This document shows, piece after piece, positions 6,382 to 15,510 of a DNA stretch of 64,000 bases. The first letter of the stretch is position 1. Each line of letters begins with the position of its first letter. The stretch spans positions 372,001 to 436,000 of the forward strand of contig JAEYGI010000040.1 of assembly GCA_023402395.1 (NCBI GenBank), read 5' to 3'. The notes beneath the pieces are model-generated. The model searched no databases, was not told the origin of the DNA, and saw only the letters and a list, made by a program, of their open reading frames with translations. Source of the DNA: Bacillota bacterium (lineage in GTDB: Bacteria > Bacillota > UBA4882 > UBA8346). Position numbers and translations under genes: made by a program.

Positions 6382-8286
6382 ATGAAGCCTGCTAATGGAT
6401 TTTTACCGATTACCAGGGCAGAGATGGCCGAACGCGGCTGGGATGAGTTGGATTTCCTCTGCATTAGCGGCGATGCCTATGTGGATCATCCCAGTTTCGG
6501 AATGGCCATCATCAGTCGGGTTTTGGAGAACCGGGGATTCCGGGTCGGGATCATCGCCCAGCCGGACTGGCGTTCGCTGGAACCGTTTCAACAATTGGGA
6601 CGGCCGCGGCTGGGAGTGCTGATCTCTTCCGGCGTGGTCGATTCGATGGTCAATCATTATACCGCCAGCAAAAAACCGCGCCGCGACGATGCGTATTCTC
6701 CGGGGGGAATGGCCGGCCGGAGGCCGGACCGGGCGGTTACCGTTTATGCCAACCGGATCCGGGAGGCGTTTAAAAACAGCGTGGTGATCATCGGCGGAGT
6801 GGAAGCGAGCCTCCGCCGGTTCGCCCATTATGATTATTGGGATGACGCGGTCCGGCGGTCGATTCTGGCCGATAGCCGGGCTGATCTGCTGGTGTACGGC
6901 ATGGGCGAAAGCCCGATCCTGGAGGCGGCGGAACGACTGGCCGCCGGCAAGGGCCCGGCGTCCCTGCGCGGAATTCGCGGCACCGCCTGCCTGTTGAGTT
7001 CTTCCGAGTTTCAGGAGGGGTTTGATCCTGGCAGTGAGGGCCGGGACTGGCTGATGGTTCCTTCTTGGGATGAAGTGAAAGGCAGCAAGGAAAAATACGC
7101 TGAAGCCTTCAAGCTTCAATACGACGAGCAGGATCCGGTCCGGGGCCGGACGCTGATTCAGCCGCACGGCGACCGCTACGTGGTCCAATATGCTCCAACT
7201 CAACCGCTGACGGTCGAAGCGATGGACCGGATTTACAGTCTGCCGTTTGAACGGACCTATCATCCGTCTTACCGTGAAGCCGGCGGCGTTCCGGCCATTA
7301 CCGAGGTTGAGTTCAGCATTACCAGCCACCGGGGTTGTTATGGGGGGTGTTCGTTTTGCGCGCTCCACTTTCATCAGGGCCGGATCATTCAGAAACGGAG
7401 TCAGGCGTCGATTCTTCAGGAGGCCAGAAAACTGACCTGGCTGGAAAATTTTAAGGGATACATCCATGATGTCGGCGGGCCGACCGCCAATTTCCGCAAT
7501 CCGGCCTGCCGGATTCAGGAACGGCGGGGAACCTGCCGCGACCGGCAATGTCTGGAGGGAGGCGGTTGCCCGAATCTGGTCGTTGATCATTCCGAGTACC
7601 TGGATCTGCTCCGGAAGCTCCGGGCGATCCCGGAGGTCAAAAAGGTATTCATCCGGTCCGGGGTCCGCTATGATTACCTGATGCTGGACAAAAACGACGA
7701 TTTCTTCACGGAATTGTGCGAGCATCATGTCAGCGGCCAGTTGAAAGTCGCGCCTGAACACGTGGTGGACCGGGTGCTGCGACGAATGGGAAAACCAGGG
7801 CGAACAGTCTATGACCGTTTCGTCAAAAAGTTCTATGCGATCAACCGTAGCCTGGGCAAGGAGCAATACCTGGTTCCGTATCTGTTGTCCAGCCATCCCG
7901 GCAGCGACCTCCAAGCCGCGGTGGAAATGGCTGAATACCTGCGAGATATCCGGTATACGCCCGAACAGGTCCAGGATTTTTATCCCACTCCGGGGAGCCT
8001 CTCGACCTGTATGTTTTATACCGGACTGGACCCCCGGACCATGGAGCCGGTCTATGTGCCGCGCAGTCCCCGCGAAAAGGCGATGCAGCGGGCGTTGCTC
8101 CAGTTTCGGCGGCCCGAGAATTATAATTTGGTTTATGAAGCGCTGGTCCAGGCCGGCCGGAGCGATCTGATCGGATACGGTTCAAAGTGCCTGATCCGGC
8201 CGAAGCCGGGCCGGAGTCGGACCGAGCGGCCGTTGCCAGGGAAAAGCGCCGTGTCCCGCAAATGTGCCCCGGTGGTTCGAAAATAG
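6382..8286 (+). CDS. YgiQ-family radical SAM protein
   Basis: 634 residues. The N-terminal third resembles a B12-binding-like region (CISGDAYVDHPSFG near residue 30, then VVIIGGVEASLRRFAHYDYW). The radical-SAM cluster motif is GCYGGCSFCALHFHQGR, with Cys-319, Cys-323 and Cys-326 binding the 4Fe-4S cluster. VQDFYPTPGSLSTCMFYTGLDP near residue 535 is diagnostic of the YgiQ family (UPF0313). The C-terminus is basic and variable. The biochemical role is not established. It starts with ATG 15 bp after the FAH gene, so the two are probably cotranscribed. Confidence 0.92.
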   Translation: MKPANGFLPITRAEMAERGWDELDFLCISGDAYVDHPSFGMAIISRVLENRGFRVGIIAQPDWRSLEPFQQLGRPRLGVLISSGVVDSMVNHYTASKKPRRDDAYSPGGMAGRRPDRAVTVYANRIREAFKNSVVIIGGVEASLRRFAHYDYWDDAVRRSILADSRADLLVYGMGESPILEAAERLAAGKGPASLRGIRGTACLLSSSEFQEGFDPGSEGRDWLMVPSWDEVKGSKEKYAEAFKLQYDEQDPVRGRTLIQPHGDRYVVQYAPTQPLTVEAMDRIYSLPFERTYHPSYREAGGVPAITEVEFSITSHRGCYGGCSFCALHFHQGRIIQKRSQASILQEARKLTWLENFKGYIHDVGGPTANFRNPACRIQERRGTCRDRQCLEGGGCPNLVVDHSEYLDLLRKLRAIPEVKKVFIRSGVRYDYLMLDKNDDFFTELCEHHVSGQLKVAPEHVVDRVLRRMGKPGRTVYDRFVKKFYAINRSLGKEQYLVPYLLSSHPGSDLQAAVEMAEYLRDIRYTPEQVQDFYPTPGSLSTCMFYTGLDPRTMEPVYVPRSPREKAMQRALLQFRRPENYNLVYEALVQAGRSDLIGYGSKCLIRPKPGRSRTERPLPGKSAVSRKCAPVVRK

Positions 8287-8332
8287 AAAATGCCAGCGAT
8301 TGTAACTTTCATGTTTCCACTCCAATTTTTAC

Positions 8333-8360
8333 TTGAAAAATCGATTTTCTATGATAGAAT
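8333..8360 (+). promoter_or_regulatory. Sigma-A-type promoter for guaB
   Basis: TTGAAA (8333-8338), 16-bp spacer, TAGAAT (8355-8360), in an AT-rich gap. Transcription would start about 30 bp before the coding start. Confidence 0.65.
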
Positions 8361-8397
8361 AGAAGAAATATTTTTTTGGGAAGGAGCGGTGAAACGG

Positions 8398-9855
8398 TTG
8401 CTAAATGAAGGTTTGATTCTGGAAGAGGGGCTGACTTTTGATGATGTCCTCTTGATACCGGCCAAGTCCGAGGTCATACCGAGCGAGGTCAGCACGATCA
8501 CCCGGTTGACCAAGCGGATCACCTTGAACATTCCTTTGCTCAGCGCGGCCATGGATACGGTCACCGAAGCCAGATTGGCGATAGCCATAGCGCGTGAAGG
8601 CGGGTTGGGGATAATTCACAAGAACATGTCCATAGAGCAGCAGGCGATGGAGGTTGACAAAGTCAAGCGCTCGGAACATGGAATTATCACCAACCCGATT
8701 TTTTTGAGCCCGGACAATACCATTCATGAAGCGCTTCAAATCATGGAACGGTACCGGATCTCAGGCGTTCCGATTACCGCCGGCAGCAAACTGGTGGGGA
8801 TCCTGACCAACCGCGATCTGCGCTTTGAAACCAATTTCGATCAGCCGATCAAAAATGTGATGACCAAAGAGAACCTGGTAACCGCCCCGGTAGGAACCAC
8901 GCTGGAGGACGCCAAACTCATTCTGAAGCAGCACCGGATCGAAAAACTGCCGCTGGTCGATAAGGATTTCAATTTGAAAGGCCTAATCACCATCAAGGAT
9001 ATTCAGAAGGCGGAGCAATATCCGAACTCGGCCAAAGACCCGAAGGGCCGGCTCCGGGTGGGCGCGGCGGTGGGGATCACCGCAACGGTGGAACGGGCCG
9101 GCGCCCTGATCGATGCCGGAGTGGATTTGATCGCCGTCGACTCGGCCCACGGGCATACCAAAAACGTATTGAACGCGGTCCGGGACTTGAAGCGGAACTT
9201 CCCCGAGGTGGAAGTGATGGCCGGAAACGTGGCCACCCCCGAGGGAACCGTTGATCTGATCGAGGCCGGTGCCGATGCAGTGAAAGTCGGAATGGGCCCC
9301 GGTTCCATTTGTACCACCCGGGTGGTGGCCGGCATCGGCGTGCCCCAGATCACCGCGGTCCATAACTGCTCCCGGGCGGCCAAGCCCTATGGAGTGCCGA
9401 TCATCAGCGACGGCGGGATCAAATATTCCGGGGACATCACCAAAGCGATCGCCGCCGGCGCCGACGTGGTCATGATCGGCAGCCTCTTTGCCGGAACCGA
9501 GGAGAGTCCGGGCGAGATGGAAATTTATCAGGGCCGGAGTTACAAGGTATACCGGGGAATGGGCTCGGTCACCGCCATGCGGCAGGGGAGCAAAGACCGG
9601 TATTTCCAAATGGATCAGCAGAAGTTGGTTCCGGAAGGGATCGAGGGTCGGGTGGCCTTCAAAGGCTCACTGGCGGAAACCACTTATCAGTTGGTCGGCG
9701 GACTTCGCTCCGGGATGGGGTATTGCGGTTGCCGGACCATTGAGGAGTTGAAGACCAATCGCAAATTTATCCGGATCACCGCCGCCGGCTTGCGGGAGAG
9801 CCATCCGCACGACATTCAGATTACCAAGGAAGCACCGAACTATTCTATGGATTGA
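8398..9855 (+). CDS. guaB: Inosine-5'-monophosphate dehydrogenase
   Basis: 485 residues from TTG at 8398, chosen because AAGGAG (8381-8386) sits 11 bases upstream and the length matches the roughly 488-residue family; a GTG at 8389 is too close to the SD. It oxidises IMP to XMP with NAD+, the committed step of GMP synthesis. Visible features: EGLTFDDVLLIPAKSEV, two CBS domains (about residues 95-210, with ISGVPIT and HRIEKLPLVD), AVDSAHGHTKNVL, the active-site loop GMGPGSICTTRVVAG with catalytic Cys, DGGIKYSGDITKA and the flap YRGMGSVTAM. GTP made through this enzyme is the CodY ligand, although codY is 7 kb away. Confidence 0.97.
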   Translation: MLNEGLILEEGLTFDDVLLIPAKSEVIPSEVSTITRLTKRITLNIPLLSAAMDTVTEARLAIAIAREGGLGIIHKNMSIEQQAMEVDKVKRSEHGIITNPIFLSPDNTIHEALQIMERYRISGVPITAGSKLVGILTNRDLRFETNFDQPIKNVMTKENLVTAPVGTTLEDAKLILKQHRIEKLPLVDKDFNLKGLITIKDIQKAEQYPNSAKDPKGRLRVGAAVGITATVERAGALIDAGVDLIAVDSAHGHTKNVLNAVRDLKRNFPEVEVMAGNVATPEGTVDLIEAGADAVKVGMGPGSICTTRVVAGIGVPQITAVHNCSRAAKPYGVPIISDGGIKYSGDITKAIAAGADVVMIGSLFAGTEESPGEMEIYQGRSYKVYRGMGSVTAMRQGSKDRYFQMDQQKLVPEGIEGRVAFKGSLAETTYQLVGGLRSGMGYCGCRTIEELKTNRKFIRITAAGLRESHPHDIQITKEAPNYSMD

Positions 9856-9857
9856 TG

Positions 9858-9880
9858 ACGGGCCGTCCCGTTTTCTTTCT
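9858..9880 (+). terminator. Weak terminator-like hairpin after guaB
   Basis: ACGGG (9858-9862), CCGT loop, CCCGT (9867-9871), then TTTCTTTCTTT. Confidence 0.45.
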
Positions 9881-9946
9881 TTATATGGGGCCTATACACG
9901 GCAAAAAATAAGTTTTTGGCCAATTCTTGGCCCAAGACCAGTTGTC

Positions 9947-9986
9947 AATAAACGACGGAATTTGGAATTCCGTCGTTTATTTTTTA
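9947..9986 (+). terminator. Strong terminator after guaB
   Basis: 14-bp stem AATAAACGACGGAA (9947-9960) / TTCCGTCGTTTATT (9968-9981) followed by T-rich sequence. The nearly symmetrical A and T tracts would allow function in both directions. Confidence 0.85.
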
Positions 9987-10062
9987 AGGAAATTGGCAGG
10001 GAAATCGGGTTTCAATTTTGAATTAATCCGGGAATTCGCAAACAGAGAGAGAGGTATTGCAG

Positions 10063-10578
10063 ATGACCTTAGCCAATTGGATCACCTCCAGCCGTTTTGT
10101 TCTGGCGCCATTGGTATATTGGCAGTTGACCGTCCCGACCCAAACGGGTTTGTATTGGGGGATTGGCCTCTTGATCCTGGCCGGATTGACTGATCTGGCC
10201 GACGGATATGCGGCCCGGGCTCGCGATGAAATCAGCGAGCTGGGAAAAACCCTGGACCCGCTCGCCGATAAACTATTGATCCTGGCAAGTTTATCCGCCC
10301 TGGCGGTTCGCTGGGATTTACCCAGCTGGATGGTTGGGGTGTACCTGATCAAAGAATTGATCCAAGTGATTGCCGGGGCCTATGCGTTGCGCCGGGTAAA
10401 ACAGGTGATCCCGGCCAACCGCTGGGGAAAATCCGCCACTTTCATTTTTTTTCTGGGATTCGGCCTGTTTTTACTCAACCAGACGGCCGGGACGACGGTC
10501 ATCGGGGCGGCCATCATGGTATCGTTTTATGCCTTGTATACCTATTATCTTGCCTTCCGGCGACTGACTGGCAAGTGA
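10063..10578 (+). CDS. pgsA: CDP-diacylglycerol-glycerol-3-phosphate 3-phosphatidyltransferase
   Basis: 171 residues from ATG at 10063 (GAGAGAGG upstream; a TTG two codons earlier is less likely). It is an integral membrane CDP-alcohol phosphatidyltransferase with about four to five hydrophobic segments. The signature D-x2-DG-x2-AR-x8-G-x3-D-x3-D is present as LADGYAARARDEISELG, then KTLDPLADK. It makes phosphatidylglycerolphosphate from CDP-diacylglycerol and glycerol-3-phosphate. The length is near the usual 180-190. PgsA is the best call, though other CDP-OH transferases share the motif. A PrsW-like gene follows after 65 bp. Confidence 0.85.
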   Translation: MTLANWITSSRFVLAPLVYWQLTVPTQTGLYWGIGLLILAGLTDLADGYAARARDEISELGKTLDPLADKLLILASLSALAVRWDLPSWMVGVYLIKELIQVIAGAYALRRVKQVIPANRWGKSATFIFFLGFGLFLLNQTAGTTVIGAAIMVSFYALYTYYLAFRRLTGK

Positions 10579-10643
10579 TTTCGGTTCCGGTATGAAACCG
10601 GTCCGCGCTGGAATAATAACCTTATCACGCGCGGGAGGTAAAC

Positions 10644-11330
10644 ATGCTGAATATCGGGTTGCTGATTCTTGCTTCGATCGGGCCGGGATTGTTATGGCTC
10701 TGGTATTTTTACCGTCAGGACCGTTTTGAGCCGGAACCGGCCTCTCAAATTTTCAAAGTCTTCGGCATGGGGGTATTGCTGGTCGTCCCCGCCGGCTTGC
10801 TCGAACAGATTTGGCGGCCGCAGCTAATGGCGGCGGTGCACGACGGAAATTGGATCAACTATCTGTCGATGGCGTTTCTGGTCGTCGCGTTGGTTGAGGA
10901 GGGCTTGAAAACCGGATTTCTCCTGTGGCTGGTGGGTCGGAACAAACAGTTGAACGAACCGGCCGACGGAATTATCTATGGCATCACGCTGGGATTGGGT
11001 TTCGCATCGCTTGAGAACTTTCTCTGGGCGAGCGTCTACGGCTACGGCGTCGCGGCGTTGCGGGCGATCGTAACCACGCTGGCCCACGCCTCCTTCACCG
11101 GGTGGATGGGATATTTCATTGCCAAGCATAAATTGGAAGCCGGCGCCTCCGGCACCGTGCTGTGGCAAGGGTTTCTGCTGGCCTGGGCCAGTCACGGTCT
11201 CTATGACTTTTTACTGTTTCTGCGAAACCCGGTCAGTTCATTTCTGGCGTTCGTGCTGATCGCGGTCTTGCTCTGGAGTTTGTACCGGAGCCTGAACCGC
11301 CAAGTCGCCGAGTCGCCGTTCCGTGACTAA
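10644..11330 (+). CDS. PrsW-family intramembrane metalloprotease
   Basis: 228 residues, mostly membrane-spanning (about seven or eight hydrophobic segments). The family's metal-binding elements are visible: VVALVEEGLKTGFLLWL with the EE pair, FASLENFLWA, LAHASFTGWMGYF with a His, and WASHGLYDFLLF with a second His. PrsW in Bacillus subtilis performs site-1 cleavage of the anti-sigma factor RsiW. The N-terminus has WYFYRQDRFEPEPASQIFK, typical of the family. The substrate here is unknown and no anti-sigma gene is adjacent. The SD is GGGAGGTAAAC before ATG. Confidence 0.85.
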   Translation: MLNIGLLILASIGPGLLWLWYFYRQDRFEPEPASQIFKVFGMGVLLVVPAGLLEQIWRPQLMAAVHDGNWINYLSMAFLVVALVEEGLKTGFLLWLVGRNKQLNEPADGIIYGITLGLGFASLENFLWASVYGYGVAALRAIVTTLAHASFTGWMGYFIAKHKLEAGASGTVLWQGFLLAWASHGLYDFLLFLRNPVSSFLAFVLIAVLLWSLYRSLNRQVAESPFRD

Positions 11331-11368
11331 CCGCTGCCTGGCCGCATCGCTGAACGATCGTTTTCAGC

Positions 11369-11398
11369 TTGATTTAACACACTCCTTTTTGGTATACT
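11369..11398 (+). promoter_or_regulatory. Sigma-A-type promoter upstream of the yebC-type gene
   Basis: TTGATT (11369-11374), 18-bp spacer, TATACT (11393-11398). This leaves an approximately 155-base leader before the start codon at 11562. Confidence 0.55.
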
Positions 11399-11561
11399 TT
11401 TAGAAGCCATGTGATAAAGTCTAATAAGCGAGTGTAACTTTATGGAGATTTTTGAAAATTGACTTTATCCCTTGCTTTTTTAGAGCTTTTGTGTGCAACC
11501 CGGCCTCCAGCAGGGGTTTATCACGGCGCTTTTATAAGGATTCCAAAGGGGAGTGTTTTCC

Positions 11562-12320
11562 ATGTCCGGTCATTCCAAATGGGCAACGATTAAACGTAAA
11601 AAAGAAGTCACGGATCAGAAGCGGGCCAGCGCCTTTACCAAGGTGACCCGGGAGATCATTGTGGCCGCCAAGGCGGGGGGCGGAGATCCCAACCACAATT
11701 TTCGGCTGCGCCTGGCGGTATTGAAGGCCAAGGAAGCCAATATGCCCAACGACAATATTCAGCGGGCCATCAAACGCGGAGTCGGCGAATCGGATACCGC
11801 CCAGTTTGAAGAGGTTGTCTACGAGGGATACGGTCCCGGCGGCGTTGCGCTGCTGGTGCAAACCCTGACTGACAACCGGAACCGGACCGCTGGCGATATG
11901 CGTTACATTTTCTCCAGAAATTACGGCAACCTGGGCGAAGCCGGTTGCGTGGGCTGGATCTTCAATTCCAAAGGCATGATTACTATCTCGGCCGAAGAGT
12001 ACGGGAAGGCGGAAGAGGAATTGTTCGAGGTCGCGATCGAAGCCGGCGCCGAGGATCTTAAAAATCAGGAGGAAACCTTCGAGATCTACACCGATCCGGG
12101 ACAATTGGAAGCGGTGCGGCAGTTTCTGGAGAATCAAAAGATCCCGATCAAATCCGCCGAGTTGACCATGATTCCGAGCAATACGGTGGAGGTCGCCGAT
12201 CCCGAGCAGGTCAAGCAATTGTTGAAGCTGGTCGACGCCCTGGAGGATAACGACGACGTTCAGAACGTCTATGGGAACTTCGAGATCCCGGACGAAATCA
12301 TGGATGAATTGAGCCGTTAA
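11562..12320 (+). CDS. YebC/PmpR-family protein
   Basis: 252 residues from ATG at 11562 (SD AAAGGGGAG); the in-frame GTG at 11553 lies inside the SD. Hallmarks of the TACO1/YebC family: MSGHSKWATIKRKK, FTKVTREIIVAAKAGGGDP, MPNDNIQRAIKRG, YEGYGPGGVALLV and the acidic C-terminus (LEDNDDVQNVYGNFEIPDE). Family members have been described as DNA-binding regulators and, more recently, as translation factors that help ribosomes through proline stretches. The gene stands alone between its own promoter and terminator, followed by a BofC-like gene, an order seen in other spore-formers. Confidence 0.95.
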   Translation: MSGHSKWATIKRKKEVTDQKRASAFTKVTREIIVAAKAGGGDPNHNFRLRLAVLKAKEANMPNDNIQRAIKRGVGESDTAQFEEVVYEGYGPGGVALLVQTLTDNRNRTAGDMRYIFSRNYGNLGEAGCVGWIFNSKGMITISAEEYGKAEEELFEVAIEAGAEDLKNQEETFEIYTDPGQLEAVRQFLENQKIPIKSAELTMIPSNTVEVADPEQVKQLLKLVDALEDNDDVQNVYGNFEIPDEIMDELSR

Positions 12321-12352
12321 ACGTCTTAATTTTTGAGTGCTGAAAGAAGATC

Positions 12353-12396
12353 TCCCGGCAGACGAAATATTTCGTCCGTACCGGGATTTTTCTTTT
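12353..12396 (+). terminator. Terminator after the yebC-type gene
   Basis: Outer stem TCCCGG (12353-12358) / CCGGGA (12381-12386) with inner ACGAAATATTTCGT, followed by TTTTTCTTTTT. Confidence 0.85.
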
Positions 12397-12469
12397 TGAA
12401 CCAAGGGAAGCGGTGGCCCGAATAATATTTCCAAGTTTGGTTATGCTACCCTCGAAGAAGGTGATTGCC

Positions 12470-13015
12470 ATGAAATTACCGCCGTGGCAACAAATTGTCC
12501 GCCGAGTCGCTGCCCTCTTGCTGGTGGTATTCCTGACTTTCGGCTGGGCGGCGCGCAATCCGGAAACGGTAGAACGGCTACGCGGCATCGTCGCGCCGAG
12601 TTTCACAGCTCCGCCGGAGCGTTGGACACTGGAGTTGAGCCAAAGGTTTAACGGCTGCGGTCATCAGGAGACCGAACTCAGCGGGTACCGCTCCGAAGCG
12701 AAACTTAAGGCGGCTGCGGAGAAGCACGCCGATTATCGTTTGGAAGGAGTTACAGAGAATCGTTACCAGTATGGGGTGGAATTGCCGGGTTTTTGCTCAC
12801 TCTGCCAAAACAAGCGTTTTTTGGGACTGTTTGATGGGGAAGTAGTGATCTTTCGGGGAACGCCAAGCCAGCCGGGGCCGGTCGTGGAGAAAGCGTCCAT
12901 TCCCATGAGCCTCCTCCCTGAACAAGAATTGGGTGACCTGAAGCAAGGAATTCCATTCAAGGACAACCGGGAAAAGCTGCTGCTATTGGAAGGCCTTCAC
13001 GAACACGTAAGATAA
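12470..13015 (+). CDS. BofC-like protein with C-terminal BofC domain
   Basis: 181 residues from ATG at 12470, preceded by GAAGAAGGTG; upstream in-frame starts lack an SD. Residues 10-27 form a hydrophobic signal anchor. The middle part contains Cys residues (FNGCGHQET, then FCSLCQNKRF) that could bind a metal or form disulfides. The C-terminal part (LGLFDGEVVIFRGTP, then IPMSLLPEQELGDLKQGI, and LLLLEGL) matches the BofC C-terminal domain. In B. subtilis BofC is secreted from the forespore and restrains SpoIVB signalling in sigma K activation. Position next to the yebC-type gene supports the call. The Cys motifs are not part of classical BofC. Confidence 0.6.
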   Translation: MKLPPWQQIVRRVAALLLVVFLTFGWAARNPETVERLRGIVAPSFTAPPERWTLELSQRFNGCGHQETELSGYRSEAKLKAAAEKHADYRLEGVTENRYQYGVELPGFCSLCQNKRFLGLFDGEVVIFRGTPSQPGPVVEKASIPMSLLPEQELGDLKQGIPFKDNREKLLLLEGLHEHVR

Positions 13016-13270
13016 AAGCCCATCCCTCGCGGGACAGGCTTGATCCAAAAACTTTCCGGGAAAGTGTCAGCTTTCCATGGCCGAATTGTGCATGCACAAC
13101 GAAACGACGGAACCGCCGTTACCTTACCGGTAGAACTATTAACCGCCGCAATTTGGGCAGGTTAGTTCTTCATGCCCCTTACGGAGAGCATCGACCCTCA
13201 AGGCATGTTCGGTTGCGCTGACGTAACCGGAAAGTTCATTACATAGTATGCCGGAGGGGTCTTTTTTTAT
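13016..13270 (+). ncRNA. Unidentified structured leader or RNA ending in a terminator-like T tract
   Basis: No ORF. A 5' hairpin AAGCC / GGCTT lies at about 13017-13046. Farther on, GACCCTC-AAGGCAT (about 13191-13204) can pair with ATGCC-GGAGGGGTC (about 13240-13254). This encloses a second hairpin, TTCGGTTGCG / CGTAACCGGAA, and is followed directly by TTTTTTT. This nested structure resembles an attenuator or small RNA upstream of the EF-G-like gene at 13397. I could not match it to T-box, 6S, SRP, RNase P, tmRNA or common riboswitch consensus sequences. Confidence 0.4.
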
Positions 13271-13396
13271 TCCGGGTTGTCCGGAAAAAATTTGTTGCCA
13301 GGCAGGAAATAACCGTCTCTAAATCGAATAGTAATCGATCAGTTACCAAATTTTAACCTAAACGATTGCGGTCATACTATCGGAGGAGGGACTCTA

Positions 13397-15481
13397 TTGA
13401 AGAAATACAAAGTCGAGCAGATCAGGAATGTAGTGTTCTTGGGCCACGGCGGTTGCGGCAAGACGATGCTCGCTGAGGCAATGTTGTTCTCCACGAAAGC
13501 GATTGACAGGTTCGGAAAAGTCGATGATGGAACGGCCGCGATGGATTACGATCCGGAGGAAATCAAGCGGAAGATCAGTATCAGTACCGCGGTGGCTCCT
13601 TTGGAATATAGAGACCATAAGGTTAATCTCCTGGATACCCCGGGTTTCTTCGATTTCGTCGGCGAGGTCAAAGGCGCCATCCGAGCCACCGATGCCGCTT
13701 GCATCGTAGCCTGCGCCGTTTCCGGGGTGGAGGTCGGTACCGAGAAAGCCTGGAGCCATGCGGAAGAACAAGGGCTTTCCCGGATCGTCGTCATTAATAA
13801 AATGGATCGTGAAAACGCCAACTTCGACAACACGGTAAAAGCCTTACGGGATCGTTTCGGAACCAATCTGATTCCGTTATTGATTCCGGTAGGCGCGGCC
13901 GACAAGTTTCAGGGCGTGGTCGATATTTTGAAAAATAAAGCGTTCGTTTGGGAAGGCGGCAAAATGTCCGAGAAGCCGGTTCCCGGCGATCTGTCCGATA
14001 GCATTGAGGAATACCGGATGATGCTGACCGAAGCGGCGGCGGAAACTGATGATGATCTGCTCAATAAGTATCTGGAAGGGCAAGAACTGACCCACGACGA
14101 ATTGCTCGTCGGCGTCCGGAAAGGCGTGGTCGCGGGCAGGATCGTGCCGGTGTTGGCCGGTTCGGCGTTGAAACAGATTGGTATCGCTAACATCCTCGAT
14201 ATTATCGCCGATTTTCTGCCGTCTCCGGCGGACCGGGGCGAATTGAGTGGAGAAACTCCAAACTCCAAGGCGGAGGAGAAACGGAAGCCGGCTGACAACG
14301 AACCCTTTTCGGCATTGGTTTTCAAGACCATGGCCGACCCGTTCGTGGGCAAATTGACCTTGTTTCGGGTGCTCTCCGGTACCTTCAAGTCCGATTCTCA
14401 GATCTTCAACGCTTCCAAAGGGGTCGGCGAGCGGGTCGGGCAATTGTTCATTTTGAGGGGGAAAACCCAGGAACCTGCTTCCGAACTGGGCGCCGGCGAT
14501 ATTGGAGCCGTGGCCAAACTGCAGGAAACCTTTACTGGTCACACCTTATGCGATAAGGATAAACCGATTGTTTATGAACCGATCGATTTCCCTAAGCCCA
14601 AGCTCTCGTTGGCGGTTGAGCCCAAAGCCAAAGGGGACGAGGACAAGATTGGCACGGGTCTCGCCCGACTGACCGAAGAGGATCCGACCTTTGAGGTCCG
14701 TAAGGATACGGTAACTCATGAGATCGTGGCCTCCGGCATGGGGGATCTCCACATTGAGGTCATCACCAGCAAGCTGCATAAGAAATTTGGAGTCGAGGTT
14801 ACCCTGAAGGCTCCGAAAATTGCTTATAAAGAAACGATCAAAGGCACGGTCAAAGTCGAAGGAAAACATAAGAAGCAGAGCGGCGGCCGCGGCCAATTCG
14901 GTCATATCTGGGTCGAGATGAGCCCGTTGCCCGCTGGAACCGGTTTTGAGTTTGTCGACAAGATCTTCGGCGGAGCGGTGCCCCGCAACTATATCCCGGC
15001 GGTTGAAAAAGGTATGGTCGAGGCGATGGAAAAAGGGGTGTTGGCCGGTTATCCGGTCGTGGATGTCCGGGTGACCTTGGTCGACGGCTCCTACCACCCG
15101 GTGGACTCATCGGAAATGGCCTTCAAGATTGCGGCTCATCTGGCCTTTAAGAAAGGGTTCATGGAAGCCAAGCCGATCCTGCTGGAACCAATCATGAACG
15201 TGGTGGTCCGAACTCCGGAAGAGTTCATGGGGGACATCATCGGCGATCTGAATAAAAAACGTGGCAAGATTCTGGGCATGGAGCCTGACGGAAAATATCA
15301 GACAGTGAAAGCCCTAGCGCCCCAAGCTGAACTAACCAAATATGCCATTGATCTGCGGTCAATGACCCAAGGCCGGGCCGACTTCTCGGTGACGTTTGAT
15401 CATTACGAGGAGGTTCCGGCGCATCAAGCCGAGGCGATTATTGCCGAAGCCAAGAAACATATGACTGAGGAAGAAGAATAA
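13397..15481 (+). CDS. EF-G-like translational GTPase (FusA paralogue)
   Basis: 694 residues starting at TTG after GGAGGAGGGAC. The G domain carries P-loop GHGGCGKT (G1), DTPGFFDF (G3), NKMD (G4) and a G5 region. Domain II is around residues 310-390, with the usual EF-G domains III-V after it: ASGMGDLHIEV, GGRGQFGHIWVE, and ISHI-like IMNVVVRTPEEFMGDIIGDLN. The unusual P-loop beginning (FLGHGGCGKTMLAEAML) and low similarity to the canonical AHIDAGKTT motif mark the EF-G-like subgroup often found as a second copy in Firmicutes. No rpsL/rpsG/tuf genes surround it, so it is probably not the main fusA. Its role in translation or recycling is inferred. Confidence 0.88.
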   Translation: MKKYKVEQIRNVVFLGHGGCGKTMLAEAMLFSTKAIDRFGKVDDGTAAMDYDPEEIKRKISISTAVAPLEYRDHKVNLLDTPGFFDFVGEVKGAIRATDAACIVACAVSGVEVGTEKAWSHAEEQGLSRIVVINKMDRENANFDNTVKALRDRFGTNLIPLLIPVGAADKFQGVVDILKNKAFVWEGGKMSEKPVPGDLSDSIEEYRMMLTEAAAETDDDLLNKYLEGQELTHDELLVGVRKGVVAGRIVPVLAGSALKQIGIANILDIIADFLPSPADRGELSGETPNSKAEEKRKPADNEPFSALVFKTMADPFVGKLTLFRVLSGTFKSDSQIFNASKGVGERVGQLFILRGKTQEPASELGAGDIGAVAKLQETFTGHTLCDKDKPIVYEPIDFPKPKLSLAVEPKAKGDEDKIGTGLARLTEEDPTFEVRKDTVTHEIVASGMGDLHIEVITSKLHKKFGVEVTLKAPKIAYKETIKGTVKVEGKHKKQSGGRGQFGHIWVEMSPLPAGTGFEFVDKIFGGAVPRNYIPAVEKGMVEAMEKGVLAGYPVVDVRVTLVDGSYHPVDSSEMAFKIAAHLAFKKGFMEAKPILLEPIMNVVVRTPEEFMGDIIGDLNKKRGKILGMEPDGKYQTVKALAPQAELTKYAIDLRSMTQGRADFSVTFDHYEEVPAHQAEAIIAEAKKHMTEEEE

Positions 15482-15510
15482 CAGAAAGTCAAATCCGGAG
15501 AATACAAATA

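Noticed and set aside
6403..7914. 503-codon minus-strand ORF
   Set aside because: Shadow of ygiQ in GC-rich codons; no SD or recognisable motif.
13016..13396. T-box riboswitch
   Set aside because: A GGAACCGCC stretch near 13108 recalls the T-box sequence but lies far from the terminator, and no stem I specifier features or aminoacyl-tRNA gene follow.
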